Assembly: GCA_013288335.1 (NCBI GenBank) | Contig: JABDCC010000004.1 | Span: 1 to 64,000, forward strand | Source of the DNA: Alphaproteobacteria bacterium | GTDB taxonomy: Bacteria; Pseudomonadota; Alphaproteobacteria; Rickettsiales; JABCZZ01 | DNA: 64,000 nt | Direction: 5' to 3' | Shown: positions 28,551 through 38,113 of the stretch, one piece after another | Numbering within the stretch: the stretch's first letter is position 1 | How the letters are laid out: the number at the start of each line of letters is the position of its first letter | Notes under the pieces: model-generated | What the model saw: the letters and a program-made list of their open reading frames with translations, nothing else | Databases searched by the model: none | What the model was told of the DNA's origin: nothing | Translations under genes and position numbers: made by a program

Positions 28551-29117
28551 TTACTTGAGTGCTTTGGCGGCATCCTTCATATTATTAAGATAACGCTCGA
28601 CTGCATTGAGCTGTTTACCGGAAAACGTACCCGTTCCCTCCAATATTTTTATAACTGCGGGGATGGTTTGATTAGGATGGATTTCAAGTTTCCCTATTAA
28701 TTCCGCAGTTAAAATCGGTATGGAAGTATGTTCGTGTTCAATTCTTACTTCTTTAATGGCATCAATAACTGCCTCAAGAGTCTTTAATATTTTTTCCGAT
28801 TCTTTGTGATCTTGCAGCTTAATGGTAAAATTCTGTCGGGTCTGACCATAAGTGGGAGATATTTCAGGGATATCAGCTTCAATTCCACCTGTGACAAGCA
28901 ACGACCTAAATGCTTCTACACATTCTTTAATTACGGCCTTCTTTGTATTACCCACACCCGTAATTTCTTGGATTGAAATAGTATGATTACTATCAATTCT
29001 TCGTATAATTGATGGCTCTCCAAATAATATAAAACGATTAAAGTTTTTATTTTCAGCAGCAAGATTTCTTACTGCATCCTTCAATTTTTCTTTATCCACA
29101 ACAAAATCACCAGCCAT
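28551..29117 (-). CDS. hypothetical protein
   Basis: 188-aa ORF between zur and thiL; no recognised domain. Confidence 0.5.
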   Translation of the reverse strand: MAGDFVVDKEKLKDAVRNLAAENKNFNRFILFGEPSIIRRIDSNHTISIQEITGVGNTKKAVIKECVEAFRSLLVTGGIEADIPEISPTYGQTRQNFTIKLQDHKESEKILKTLEAVIDAIKEVRIEHEHTSIPILTAELIGKLEIHPNQTIPAVIKILEGTGTFSGKQLNAVERYLNNMKDAAKALK

Positions 29118-29174
29118 TGCAACCCCTCACATTAATTTTATGAAGCATCGTAATACAAATTCATTAATATTTAC

Positions 29175-30203
29175 TTAACAAAAATGCTTAAACCCTTTTT
29201 TGCCTAAATTAATTTCTTTGCCACTATCATGCAATAATTTTACATCACCATCCATCTGTATTTTACCAATAAATGTTATTTTTACATTTGAACGTTCAGC
29301 CAATTTATTTAGTGTTTCGGCATCAGAAGATGCGGTGGTAAACAATAATTCGTAGTCGTCCCCTCCTGCAGCAATAGCCTCATAATGATTGGGAATTTCT
29401 GGCAATATTCTTTTTGCTGCCTCCGACAAAGGTATCTTATTCCAGTCAATCGTAGCACCAACATTTGAGCATTCTGCAATATGCCCTAAATCCTGCATGA
29501 GCCCATCCGAAATATCGATGCAGCTTGTGGCAATGCCCTGTAGTAATTGCCCAAACTTTACACGTGGCTGGGGTAAGCGATAGCGCTCAATAAGATATTC
29601 TTCAGCATTTGCGTGGGGACGCGGAGGAGTACTATACGACGACTTCGCAGGGGAAGCTGCGCAGAGCGCAGATGGGGGCAGCGTGCCCCCCGAAACAATT
29701 CTTAATCCTATTGCAGCATCGCCTATTGTGCCAGTCACATAAATATCATCACCTGCTTTTGCACCGCTGCGTTTAAGCGCCTTACCAGCAGGCACAAAAC
29801 CCATAGCCGTTATTGACATGGAAAGTGCACCTCCCGTAGCAACCGTATCACCTCCCAAGAGTGTAATGCCAAATTCATTCTGGTCGCCCTGCAGCCCACT
29901 CGCAAAAGCTTTTATCCAATCCTCATTCACCGTTTTAGGTAACATAAGTGCCAGAAAATAGCCGTAAGGTTTTGCACCCATAGCGGCTAAATCCGAAAGA
30001 TTTACCCTGAGCAGTTTGCGCGCGATTAAATCCGGTGATTCATCACCAATAAAATGCACACCCTCGACTATGGCATCTTTGGTGACTACCAATTCATGAC
30101 CTTCAGGAACTTTGACAATCGCCGCGTCATCTTTGAGCCCAAGCGCAGCTTTATCGGACGCAAGTGGTGTAAAATATTTTTTAATGAGATCGAATTCGTC
30201 CAT
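29175..30203 (-). CDS. thiL: thiamine-monophosphate kinase with an internal palindrome-rich insertion
   Basis: DEFDLIKKYFTPLA...LGLKDDAAIV...DAIVEGVHF...LGGDTVATGGALSMSITAMG...CIDISDGLMQDL...GGDDYELLFT. Confidence 0.92.
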   Translation of the reverse strand: MDEFDLIKKYFTPLASDKAALGLKDDAAIVKVPEGHELVVTKDAIVEGVHFIGDESPDLIARKLLRVNLSDLAAMGAKPYGYFLALMLPKTVNEDWIKAFASGLQGDQNEFGITLLGGDTVATGGALSMSITAMGFVPAGKALKRSGAKAGDDIYVTGTIGDAAIGLRIVSGGTLPPSALCAASPAKSSYSTPPRPHANAEEYLIERYRLPQPRVKFGQLLQGIATSCIDISDGLMQDLGHIAECSNVGATIDWNKIPLSEAAKRILPEIPNHYEAIAAGGDDYELLFTTASSDAETLNKLAERSNVKITFIGKIQMDGDVKLLHDSGKEINLGKKGFKHFC

Positions 30204-30214
30204 AAAAGACCAAT

Positions 30215-30847
30215 CTAAATTGTCTTATGTTTATATTCGCACCATTTATTGATTATGCATACTGCGCATTCCGGTGTACGCGCCTTGCAGACATACCGTC
30301 CGTGCAGAATAAGCCAATGGTGGGCATGTTGCTTATATTTAGCCGGTATAATTTTTTCAAGCTGCTGCTCGCATTGCTCAGGGGTTTTGGCGTTTGTCAA
30401 ACCTATGCGATTAGAAACTCTAAACACATGCGTATCCACCGCTATTGTATGTTCGCCGAGCGCACAGTTAAGCCATACATTCGCTGTCTTGCGTCCAACT
30501 CCCGGCAAGCTTTGCAGCAACTCGCGTGTGTGAGGAATTTTGCCTTTGAATTCTTCCAACAACTTTACTGACAGGCCAATAATATTTTTAGATTTGGAAT
30601 TAAAAAGTCCGATAGTTTTGATGTATTTCTTTAAACCTTCTTCGCCAAGCGCCACCATCTTTTTTGGTGTATCGCACACTTCAAACAACGCTGGCGTTGC
30701 CTTGTTCACTCCGGCATCGGTCGCTTGTGCGGAGAGTACAATGGCTACCAGAAGCGTATAAGGATTGGTGTAATAAAGTTCGGTTTTGGGCTCGGGATTG
30801 ATTTTTTGTAAACTGCTAAAGATTTTATTAACGTCAGCAGATTTCAT
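30215..30847 (-). CDS. nth: endonuclease III
   Basis: LLVAIVLSAQATDAGVNKATP...LPGVGRKTANVWLNCALGEHTIAVDTHVFRVSNR, C-terminal FeS C-x6-C-x2-C-x5-C; start set at MKSADVNKIF (ATGA overlap with the upstream gene). Confidence 0.93.
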   Translation of the reverse strand: MKSADVNKIFSSLQKINPEPKTELYYTNPYTLLVAIVLSAQATDAGVNKATPALFEVCDTPKKMVALGEEGLKKYIKTIGLFNSKSKNIIGLSVKLLEEFKGKIPHTRELLQSLPGVGRKTANVWLNCALGEHTIAVDTHVFRVSNRIGLTNAKTPEQCEQQLEKIIPAKYKQHAHHWLILHGRYVCKARTPECAVCIINKWCEYKHKTI

Positions 30848-31428
30848 ACCGCTTTCTCTGTGCTGTAACTCCACACTCTTGCAGGAGGAAAATTGCGCCA
30901 CACACGCTTGGCAATCCGCCCATGAATGCCGATAGAACGCTGATGGCTAACAGGCACCGGAGAAAGCAATCCATACGTATATTGTATAAACAAGCCATTG
31001 GGTTTTATTATATCAAATGCTTTGTGAACAATGGCGTGACGCACTACATCTGGCATGGAAAGCAGTGGCAAACTGGAGATAACCGCAGCTATCTGCTTGA
31101 TGCCACGCTGATGCAGTAATTCACTCATATTGCGTGCGTCACCTTGCAGAATAGTGACATGCGGAAAATCATGCTTCAATTTATCAATGAAACCCGGCTC
31201 ACGCTCAATAACAATGAGTTGTTTCTCACTGATTCCAGCCGTAAGGAGTGCACGCGTTACAACACCGGTGCCAGGCCCAAGCTCTACGACATATTCATTT
31301 GGTAAGATAGAAGATAACTGCGCTGCCATAGCACGGCCCAAACCAAGACTACTCGGCACAGGCACACCTACACGCAGGGGATTATTAAGCCACCGCAGGA
31401 AAAACAAACGTCTTTCGCGGGAGAGCAC
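30844..31428 (-). CDS. phosphatidylethanolamine N-methyltransferase-like SAM methyltransferase (PmtA type)
   Basis: VVELGPGTGVVTRALL...VIEREPGF...GDARNM...AVISSLPLLSMP. Confidence 0.75.
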   Translation of the reverse strand: MLSRERRLFFLRWLNNPLRVGVPVPSSLGLGRAMAAQLSSILPNEYVVELGPGTGVVTRALLTAGISEKQLIVIEREPGFIDKLKHDFPHVTILQGDARNMSELLHQRGIKQIAAVISSLPLLSMPDVVRHAIVHKAFDIIKPNGLFIQYTYGLLSPVPVSHQRSIGIHGRIAKRVWRNFPPARVWSYSTEKAV

Positions 31429-31431
31429 TAC

Positions 31432-31557
31432 CTAGCCCTGGCGCGCTTTGAAACGCGGATTGGTTTTATTGATGACATAAACGCGGCCTTTGCGGCGAAC
31501 CACACGGCAATTCTTGTCGCGTTTTTTGGCAGATTTCAGAGAACTTAATACTTTCAT
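31432..31557 (-). CDS. rpmJ: 50S ribosomal protein L36
   Basis: [41 protein letters not shown] (41 aa); not in the ORF track. Confidence 0.93.
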   Translation of the reverse strand: MKVLSSLKSAKKRDKNCRVVRRKGRVYVINKTNPRFKARQG

Positions 31558-31646
31558 AACACTTCCTTTTAGGTCAGAGGCGGCTTTCTACCTGTAACCG
31601 CTGATTCTGTCAATTAAAAACCTGTTTATAGCACCAAATTGCTATT

Positions 31647-32141
31647 TTAATGCAATTTCCGCTCTAATTCACTCGCAGTCTGCTTAATTATTTCGTCATT
31701 TCCGGTGTTTACCAGATAATCGTTAATAATGGCGCGGGCGGCAGCAATGGCGATATCAACCACATGATTTTGTACATCTTGCAGTGCTTTGGTCTCAGAC
31801 TGGGCGATTTTTTCCATCGCCGATTTCATGCGTTTTTCCACCGCCTGATTAATGTCATTCTCAGACTGTTTGGAAATAAGAGCCACCTCTTCTTTTGCAG
31901 CCGCCAGGATTTCATCTGCTTCACGCAGTGATTCCTGTTGCTTTTTCTGGTAAGAAGCAAGGAGCGCCTGGGCTTCTTCGCGCAAACGTCTTGCTTCGGC
32001 TAATTCTGAGGCAATTTGTGCGGAGCGGGCATCAAGATGTGTAGCAATAGCCTTAAAAGTCGGACGAAACGCCAGCAACACGAACCCTATGAAGGATACG
32101 GTTACCCAAAACTCTGCATCCAGATAAAATGGCTCGCTCAT
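31647..32141 (-). CDS. atpF: F0F1 ATP synthase subunit b
   Basis: N-terminal TM plus long amphipathic helix (SAQIASELAEARRLREEAQALLASYQKKQQESLREADEIL). Confidence 0.88.
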   Translation of the reverse strand: MSEPFYLDAEFWVTVSFIGFVLLAFRPTFKAIATHLDARSAQIASELAEARRLREEAQALLASYQKKQQESLREADEILAAAKEEVALISKQSENDINQAVEKRMKSAMEKIAQSETKALQDVQNHVVDIAIAAARAIINDYLVNTGNDEIIKQTASELERKLH

Positions 32142-32632
32142 ACGGAAGTTCCCTTACCAAGCTTTTTAATGATTTTATCAAGATCGCCTGAATCCGGTTT
32201 ATGCTTTACCAATTTTTGTACAATCTCTGCAGCCAGATCACTTACTACCGGTGAAAGTTTGTCCATTACCGTCTTTTTGGCAGTGGAAATACCTGCTTCA
32301 GATTCGGAAAGTTTTTTCTCAATCACCGCATCTAGTTCAGCTTGCTTGGAAGCTGCTGCCGCCGCCATTTTGCCTTGCGCTTCAGAAATTATGGATTTGG
32401 ATTTAGCGCGCACGTCCGCTAAACCTTTTTCATAAATTTCCTGCACGCGCTTGGCTTCGGTTTTAAAACTTTCAGCCTGCGCAACGTCGCCTTCTATGGT
32501 CTCTGCACGCACTTCCAGAACATGGTGTACACGCGGCAGAAAAAAGCGTGCAAGCACCACATATAAAGCGACAAAGAAAATTGTCAGCCAGAAAAGTTGT
32601 GAAGAAAAACTTGCAGGATCAAGTTGCGGCAT
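32138..32632 (-). CDS. F0F1 ATP synthase subunit b'
   Basis: MPQLDPASFSSQLFWLTIFFVALYVVLARFFLPRV; second b-type subunit as in alphaproteobacteria. Confidence 0.88.
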   Translation of the reverse strand: MPQLDPASFSSQLFWLTIFFVALYVVLARFFLPRVHHVLEVRAETIEGDVAQAESFKTEAKRVQEIYEKGLADVRAKSKSIISEAQGKMAAAAASKQAELDAVIEKKLSESEAGISTAKKTVMDKLSPVVSDLAAEIVQKLVKHKPDSGDLDKIIKKLGKGTSV

Positions 32633-32651
32633 TGTTCAAACCTTACGGGTG

Positions 32652-32894
32652 TTATTTTACTACGTAAAGGATGAGAATGGTCACCACGAAAGAGAGCAAA
32701 CCCATGAATTCTGCCAGTGCCATACCCATGAAAGCAAATGCTTTGATTTTGCCTTCCTGAGCTGGGTTGCGGGCGATTCCGTGCAATGCTGCCGCGAAAA
32801 TGAGACCGATACCGATAGCAGCGCCCGCCATACCAGCAGTGGTAAGACCTGCGCCAAGATATTTTCCAAGAAGTTTAAGTGCCTCTGCGTCCAT
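32652..32894 (-). CDS. atpE: F0F1 ATP synthase subunit c
   Basis: LGAGLTTAGMAGAAIGIGLIFAAALHGIARNPAQEGKIKAFAFMGMALAEFMGLLSFVVTILILY. Confidence 0.95.
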   Translation of the reverse strand: MDAEALKLLGKYLGAGLTTAGMAGAAIGIGLIFAAALHGIARNPAQEGKIKAFAFMGMALAEFMGLLSFVVTILILYVVK

Positions 32895-32927
32895 GAATTT
32901 AGTCCTTTCGTGAGTAGTGATTAATGA

Positions 32928-33671
32928 TTAGTGCATGTTAAGGGCGTCATTGAGATAAAGGCTGCAGAGCAATGCAAAAATATACGCTTGCAGGCATGCA
33001 ACAAATAGCTCAAAACCGGTGAATATCAATAAAAAAGCGAAGGGAAATATTCCGAATAACCCAACACCTACGAATGAGGCCATAATTTTTAACAAAATAT
33101 GCCCTGCAGTCATGTTTGCAGCAAGACGAATGGAAAGGCTGATGGGTCTTGCAAGATAAGAGAAAAATTCAATCACGATCATGAATCCGGCAAGGATAAT
33201 TCCGCCGATTCCGCCGGGCAAACCTTTGGGAACGAAGAAGTGAAAGAAATGCATGCCGTGCTTATAAAAACCGATAAAAGTAACACCGGTAAACACAAAT
33301 GCAGCAAACGCAAATGTCACGATGATGTGGCTGGTTACCGCGAATGAATAAGGAAAATTACCCATCAGGTTGCAAAAAAGAATAAAAATAAACAGGGTGA
33401 ATATGATGGGAAAATACTTGACCGCTTCGTGCCCGGCATTTTCGCGCACCGTATTAAGCATAAATTGGTAAACCAGTTCAACCATGGACTGAAAACGCCC
33501 TGGTACCAATGCTTTTTCCTGCGATCCAATGCCGATAAACAATATAATGGCAAGTACCACCAAACCCATGCAAAGTGAGGCATTGGTAAACGCAATATTA
33601 TAACCCGAAACATGCGGAAAAGAGAATAAATCTTTTACTTCAAATTGTTCTACCGGATTTGTTTCAGCCAC
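32928..33671 (-). CDS. atpB: F0F1 ATP synthase subunit a
   Basis: FLIFILFCNLMGNFPYSF; FSYLARPISLSIRLAANMTAGHILLKI. Confidence 0.95.
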   Translation of the reverse strand: MAETNPVEQFEVKDLFSFPHVSGYNIAFTNASLCMGLVVLAIILFIGIGSQEKALVPGRFQSMVELVYQFMLNTVRENAGHEAVKYFPIIFTLFIFILFCNLMGNFPYSFAVTSHIIVTFAFAAFVFTGVTFIGFYKHGMHFFHFFVPKGLPGGIGGIILAGFMIVIEFFSYLARPISLSIRLAANMTAGHILLKIMASFVGVGLFGIFPFAFLLIFTGFELFVACLQAYIFALLCSLYLNDALNMH

Positions 33672-33672
33672 G

Positions 33673-33990
33673 TTATCCCACCTTTTTATTGTCTTCAGTA
33701 TTACTTAATGCTTCCGCTTCTTTCATCGTCCGCATGAGCGTTAAAAACCCGCCCGCAGAGCCAAAAAAGAAACATATGATGAACAGAACCGGCGAAGTAT
33801 TTAACCATTTGTCCAAATACCAGCCGAGCAATGCCCCCACAAAAGCACCCGAGAGAAGTTCCGCCCCCATCCGCATGACCATGCCAACATTGTTCTGGCT
33901 TGGCGTAGTTTTTGGGGCAACCCGTTCATTCAGCGAGCGAATATCTTTTTCAAGCTGCTCGAGCGAAGGAAGATCGTCCGGTTGCTTCAT
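33673..33990 (-). CDS. atpI: ATP synthase protein I
   Basis: MGAELLSGAFVGALLGWYLDKWLNTSPVLFIICFFFGSAGGFLTLMRT; immediately upstream of atpB. Confidence 0.85.
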   Translation of the reverse strand: MKQPDDLPSLEQLEKDIRSLNERVAPKTTPSQNNVGMVMRMGAELLSGAFVGALLGWYLDKWLNTSPVLFIICFFFGSAGGFLTLMRTMKEAEALSNTEDNKKVG

Positions 33991-34055
33991 ACCCGTTCTT
34001 TCATGGTGGCACCTAACTAGCAGTTAACAAATACCTGTCAAGTATTTTGGATAAA

Positions 34056-34715
34056 TTATTTCTGCCCGGCATCAGTGAGCGCAATATCAATGAGCTTGCT
34101 CATATTTTCCACATCATGATTACCTTGTGAAGGCTTGCCATTGATAAAGAAGGTGGGCGTAGATTGCACCTTGTAATCATCCTGCGCTTCTTTAGCACTT
34201 GCCAAAATAGCCTTTTCAATCACTGCATCTTTCATGCAAGCTTCAAATTTCGCTTTATCAATTCCGCCGAGTGCCGCAACGTTGGCGAGCACATCTTTGT
34301 AATTAGCGTCATACGCCCATTTTTCCTGAGTATTAAACAATACTTTCAAAAACACATGGCGACGATCGGGATCAGCGCATTGCACGAGTTCTGCTGCTTT
34401 TAAGGCAGGAGCATTTAGCGGGTAATCGCGGTATACGAGTTTCACCTTGCCGGTATCAATATATTTTGTGGTCAAATCCGGCAGCACAGTATTATAAAAA
34501 TGGCCACAATGCGGGCAAGAAAGCGATGCATATTCCACCATGACCACCGGTGCAGTGTCTTTGCCCATCACAATATCGGTAGCTTTCGGTGTATATACAA
34601 ATGGCTTAGCTGGAGTTTCTGGCACTGGTGCGGGCTGCGCTTGTGGTGCAGCGTCATCAGCAAAAACAGCGGAGGCAAATAAGAGTGTGGTAATGATAGT
34701 GAGTGCGCGGATCAT
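34056..34715 (-). CDS. DsbA-family thioredoxin-fold protein
   Basis: Signal peptide; VVMVEYASLSCPHCGHFYNTVLPDL (CPHC); QSTPTFFINGK. Confidence 0.88.
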   Translation of the reverse strand: MIRALTIITTLLFASAVFADDAAPQAQPAPVPETPAKPFVYTPKATDIVMGKDTAPVVMVEYASLSCPHCGHFYNTVLPDLTTKYIDTGKVKLVYRDYPLNAPALKAAELVQCADPDRRHVFLKVLFNTQEKWAYDANYKDVLANVAALGGIDKAKFEACMKDAVIEKAILASAKEAQDDYKVQSTPTFFINGKPSQGNHDVENMSKLIDIALTDAGQK

Positions 34716-34769
34716 GAGAAGAACCTTTCAAGATTTAAGGATGCAGACGCCTAATATACAGTCTCGCGT

Positions 34770-35321
34770 TTATTTTTCAACTACGCTTACGTGAGCCCCG
34801 AGCGACAATAATGCAGCACGCAAATCCGCATCCTCACATTCAGCAACCATGCTTTGCAATGCTTCGGAAGCCTCATGTTGTTTGGGTTTTTCTTTTTTTG
34901 CGCCTTTGCGAAAAATATCACTTCCCGTCTGCACAAATTTAAGTTTGGCAACGGCCTTATAGCCAAAATAAGTAGAAATATTATCAATGATCATCGGCTG
35001 CATATGCTGCAATTCGAGTGCACGCGCACTTGCTACTAATATATGCAATGTGCCGCCTTCTTTCTTGTTTTGTGGCATAACGAGCTTTTGCGGAATGGAA
35101 TAGGTAGAAAGTTTACTTCCCACAATTGCCGGCCATTCGCTTAAGATGCGATGCTCAGCAAAACCATGTTTTTTATAGACCGGCTTGAGCAGTGGCTCCA
35201 AAGATTTTCCTAAAGCTTTTGGAAAAATTGAATAACGACGATTCCCGTCATTCCCGCGTAGGCGGGAATCTTCGCTAAGACCCCCGCCTTCGCGGGGGTG
35301 ACAATCTTCTTGGTTACTCAT
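34770..35321 (-). CDS. DUF721 (DciA-like) protein with an N-terminal palindromic-repeat insertion
   Basis: LEPLLKPVYKKHGFAEHRILSEWPAIVGSKLSTYSIPQKL core; residues 6-27 encode CHPREGGGLSEDSRLRGNDGN. Confidence 0.75.
   Translation of the reverse strand: MSNQEDCHPREGGGLSEDSRLRGNDGNRRYSIFPKALGKSLEPLLKPVYKKHGFAEHRILSEWPAIVGSKLSTYSIPQKLVMPQNKKEGGTLHILVASARALELQHMQPMIIDNISTYFGYKAVAKLKFVQTGSDIFRKGAKKEKPKQHEASEALQSMVAECEDADLRAALLSLGAHVSVVEK
35247..35302. repeat. dispersed palindromic element (two 8-bp-stem hairpins, gtca...tgac ends) inside a coding region
   Basis: attcccgc-gtag-gcgggaat and acccccgc-cttc-gcgggggt, both perfect. Confidence 0.85.
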
Positions 35322-35920
35322 GATGCTTCCAGCAATTTTCGAATCGGGGCAAACGAGCGGCGATGATACGGCGTTACACCAAACTGTGCAAGCCCCTCCT
35401 GATGCTTTGCGGTGCCGTAACCTGCATTATGTTCCCAGCCGTAATGCGGAAATTCCTTTGCTATTTCCGCCATCATCCGGTCACGCGTGACTTTGGCGAC
35501 GATGGAGGCTGCTGCGATCGAAATGCAAAGCCCGTCACCGCCCACCACCGCTTGCATTTTGCAGGGGAGTTTTGGTAGCTGATTGCCGTCCACGAGGGCG
35601 ATGTCAGGTTTAAGGGATAATCCCTCGTATGCTTTGAGCATGGCTCTTTTGGTAGCACCCAGTATGTTATGTTCGTCGATTTCTTCCGGGCTGCATATGC
35701 CAACACCTACTACGGCTTCCTGCATAATCACTTCAAACATCGCTTCACGCTGAGGCTTTTTGAGTTGCTTGGAATCATGAATTCCCATGAGAGGTTTTCG
35801 CTCACGGAAAATGACCGCGGCTGCAACCACTGGCCCCGCCCACGGCCCGCGCCCGGCTTCGTCAATCCCCGCGATAACGCCTTCGTAGTGAGACTCATGC
35901 TTAAAATCTAGAAATTTCAA
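35318..35920 (-). CDS. rnhB: ribonuclease HII
   Basis: VIAGIDEAGRGPWAGPVVAAAVIF...DSKQLKKPQREAMF...IALVDGNQLP...SIAAASIVAKVTRDRMM. Confidence 0.95.
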   Translation of the reverse strand: MKFLDFKHESHYEGVIAGIDEAGRGPWAGPVVAAAVIFRERKPLMGIHDSKQLKKPQREAMFEVIMQEAVVGVGICSPEEIDEHNILGATKRAMLKAYEGLSLKPDIALVDGNQLPKLPCKMQAVVGGDGLCISIAAASIVAKVTRDRMMAEIAKEFPHYGWEHNAGYGTAKHQEGLAQFGVTPYHRRSFAPIRKLLEAS

Positions 35921-36003
35921 TTAGTTGTCCTTTCCGTGCCCCGAGTAAGGAAATCTTAATGATTTGCTGATAGATTTAAAGGGAAATATAATAATTTAGA
36001 TGA

Positions 36004-37068
36004 ATGGCTATGGGAATTTTTGATTATTTTAGAAAAACAAAAGACAACTCCACAAAACAGCAGGATGCCGTCGATACGATATCACGTGCTGAATTTATAA
36101 GCATTATGGGAATATTAGGTGGAAGCCTAGCACTTAAAACTGAGCCAGCAAAATTTTTATCTGAAATTACTGTACCCAAAGAATTGTTTGGGGAAAAACA
36201 AAAAGCGCTTGGCTATGTTGCCAAAGTAATTGATGAGGTTAAACTATTAATGGGTAGCCATCTTAAGCACCATATTAATTCCTCCCGAGAACATGAAAAA
36301 GCGTTGTCTATAATAAACTCAGCTAAAGAATTCTTAAATCGGCCGGAAAATATGTCTTCCTTAAGAAACCGCTTGCAAGCAACAAAGAATTTAATTGGTG
36401 AACATTTAAACAACATAGAAACACTTGCTTCAGATGCTCAACAAGCTTTAGCCGACATTTCAGAAGATGAAATACATTGGGGCGTAAATGAGTTTCTTGG
36501 ACTTCATGATAACAGTATACTGGGTACCCCGGGTAAAAGTATATTTAGCCCATATGAAACAGAGCTTTATCACAAAACTGCAAGCGAGGGATTAATATCC
36601 ATAAAAAATGGAACTTACCAGGGACAATTTGTGAATCCCATAAGAAAGGGATTAAATAGTTTTGAACATCTCACAAATATGAAACTCGAACAGCTACAAA
36701 AAATAGAAGGAAAGAAATTGGAAGCAATCGAGCGAAAAGAATTTTTCTTTGATGAAGACATAGTCATCTGGAAAAAAGTCAATCTGCCGCATAAGCCAAA
36801 CGGCTATAATCTGGAAGTCAAAAGGCTTGAAGAAGAAACTAACAAACACTGGTGGGATCGTACAGAAAAACTCGCCGAAGATTTAAAGGATAAATACGGC
36901 AACAACATCGAAATTCCACATAAGAGTTTTAAAGATGGCAACATTGTAGTGTATGTAACGCCGCATACTAAGGATAATCCCAATATAGCAGATTTAGAGT
37001 TAGGATATTTAGCCGAGAATTACGAACGCAATAATCCGGGTAAGTTATCTCGGCGTAGTGGAATTTAG
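36004..37068 (+). CDS. helical protein with Tat-like signal, unknown function
   Basis: 354 aa; TISRAEFISIMGILGGSLAL near the N-terminus; no recognised domain. Confidence 0.6.
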   Translation: MAMGIFDYFRKTKDNSTKQQDAVDTISRAEFISIMGILGGSLALKTEPAKFLSEITVPKELFGEKQKALGYVAKVIDEVKLLMGSHLKHHINSSREHEKALSIINSAKEFLNRPENMSSLRNRLQATKNLIGEHLNNIETLASDAQQALADISEDEIHWGVNEFLGLHDNSILGTPGKSIFSPYETELYHKTASEGLISIKNGTYQGQFVNPIRKGLNSFEHLTNMKLEQLQKIEGKKLEAIERKEFFFDEDIVIWKKVNLPHKPNGYNLEVKRLEEETNKHWWDRTEKLAEDLKDKYGNNIEIPHKSFKDGNIVVYVTPHTKDNPNIADLELGYLAENYERNNPGKLSRRSGI

Positions 37069-37076
37069 AAATAAGT

Positions 37077-38081
37077 ATGGAAGAAGATAAAAAAGATAAA
37101 AATCAACCCACAGAATTGCCGATGAATGCGAGTAATATGTCGCGCAGAAATTTTTTAAGGGCTGCGGGAATTGGTGCTGCAGCACTACAGTTTATGCCCT
37201 CTCGGATGATTCTGGAACCATTACCTGTTGCAACTGAAACTGCAATATCAACGGCGCCGCTATATGATTTATCTAAATTTGATTTTATCCCTTTTAATTT
37301 CGAGTTTGCAAAACTAAAGGCATTTAATGGCCTCACAAAGAGCGTGGCACATAATATCAGGGAGGAACTCTTAAACTCGAATGATTTATCATCTATAAAG
37401 CAATATTTAAGCGAAGAAAGAATTGGGTTTAATGCATCATTAGATGAATTAAAAATAGCAGCATCACAATTTGCAGATTATGAAAAGGCTATATTCAATA
37501 ATGCTCCTGACAGTGTGATTATTGATCGCATAACTAATTTCTACAAAGAAAATCCCGGATATCTGCCAGCAGTATATAACCCCGAACGTAATCCGGAGTA
37601 TATTCAGAAAGTAATAGACACCGCATTATCTATTAAAAACGATACTTATACAGAAAAATATTTTGAAACAATGCTTGATACATGGAAAGAATTAGAACTA
37701 TTTGCCGAACAAAGAATTATAAGTTTAGAAAATAATATCGAAGAGATAAAAAAATCTTTTTCTGAAAGTATGGAAGCTTGGGGCGCATATGTAGAAATGG
37801 ATGAACAAATGGGTTACGGCACAAGATCTCCAAGAATCAAAATCGACAAACCATTCTTACACGATACAGACACCAACAACGCAATGAAAGAGATAAATGA
37901 TTTCATTAATGGTGACACAAAGTCCAACATACCGGCGTTATTTGGTGAAGACTTAACCTCAGTCAAACTGAGCAACAGCTTGTTGCTAAAAATAAATTAT
38001 GATTCACCTGCTGCAGAACAAATTATTGATTTTTTAAAAACCTTCACTCGAGAAAAACCCCAAGAAATTTCGTTTTATTAA
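37077..38081 (+). CDS. Tat-exported protein of unknown function
   Basis: Canonical twin-arginine motif SRRNFLRAAGIGAAALQF; 8 bp after the preceding gene. Confidence 0.65.
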   Translation: MEEDKKDKNQPTELPMNASNMSRRNFLRAAGIGAAALQFMPSRMILEPLPVATETAISTAPLYDLSKFDFIPFNFEFAKLKAFNGLTKSVAHNIREELLNSNDLSSIKQYLSEERIGFNASLDELKIAASQFADYEKAIFNNAPDSVIIDRITNFYKENPGYLPAVYNPERNPEYIQKVIDTALSIKNDTYTEKYFETMLDTWKELELFAEQRIISLENNIEEIKKSFSESMEAWGAYVEMDEQMGYGTRSPRIKIDKPFLHDTDTNNAMKEINDFINGDTKSNIPALFGEDLTSVKLSNSLLLKINYDSPAAEQIIDFLKTFTREKPQEISFY

Positions 38082-38113
38082 TCATGTTCCCAGCACGACA
38101 AGTTGCGAAAAAT

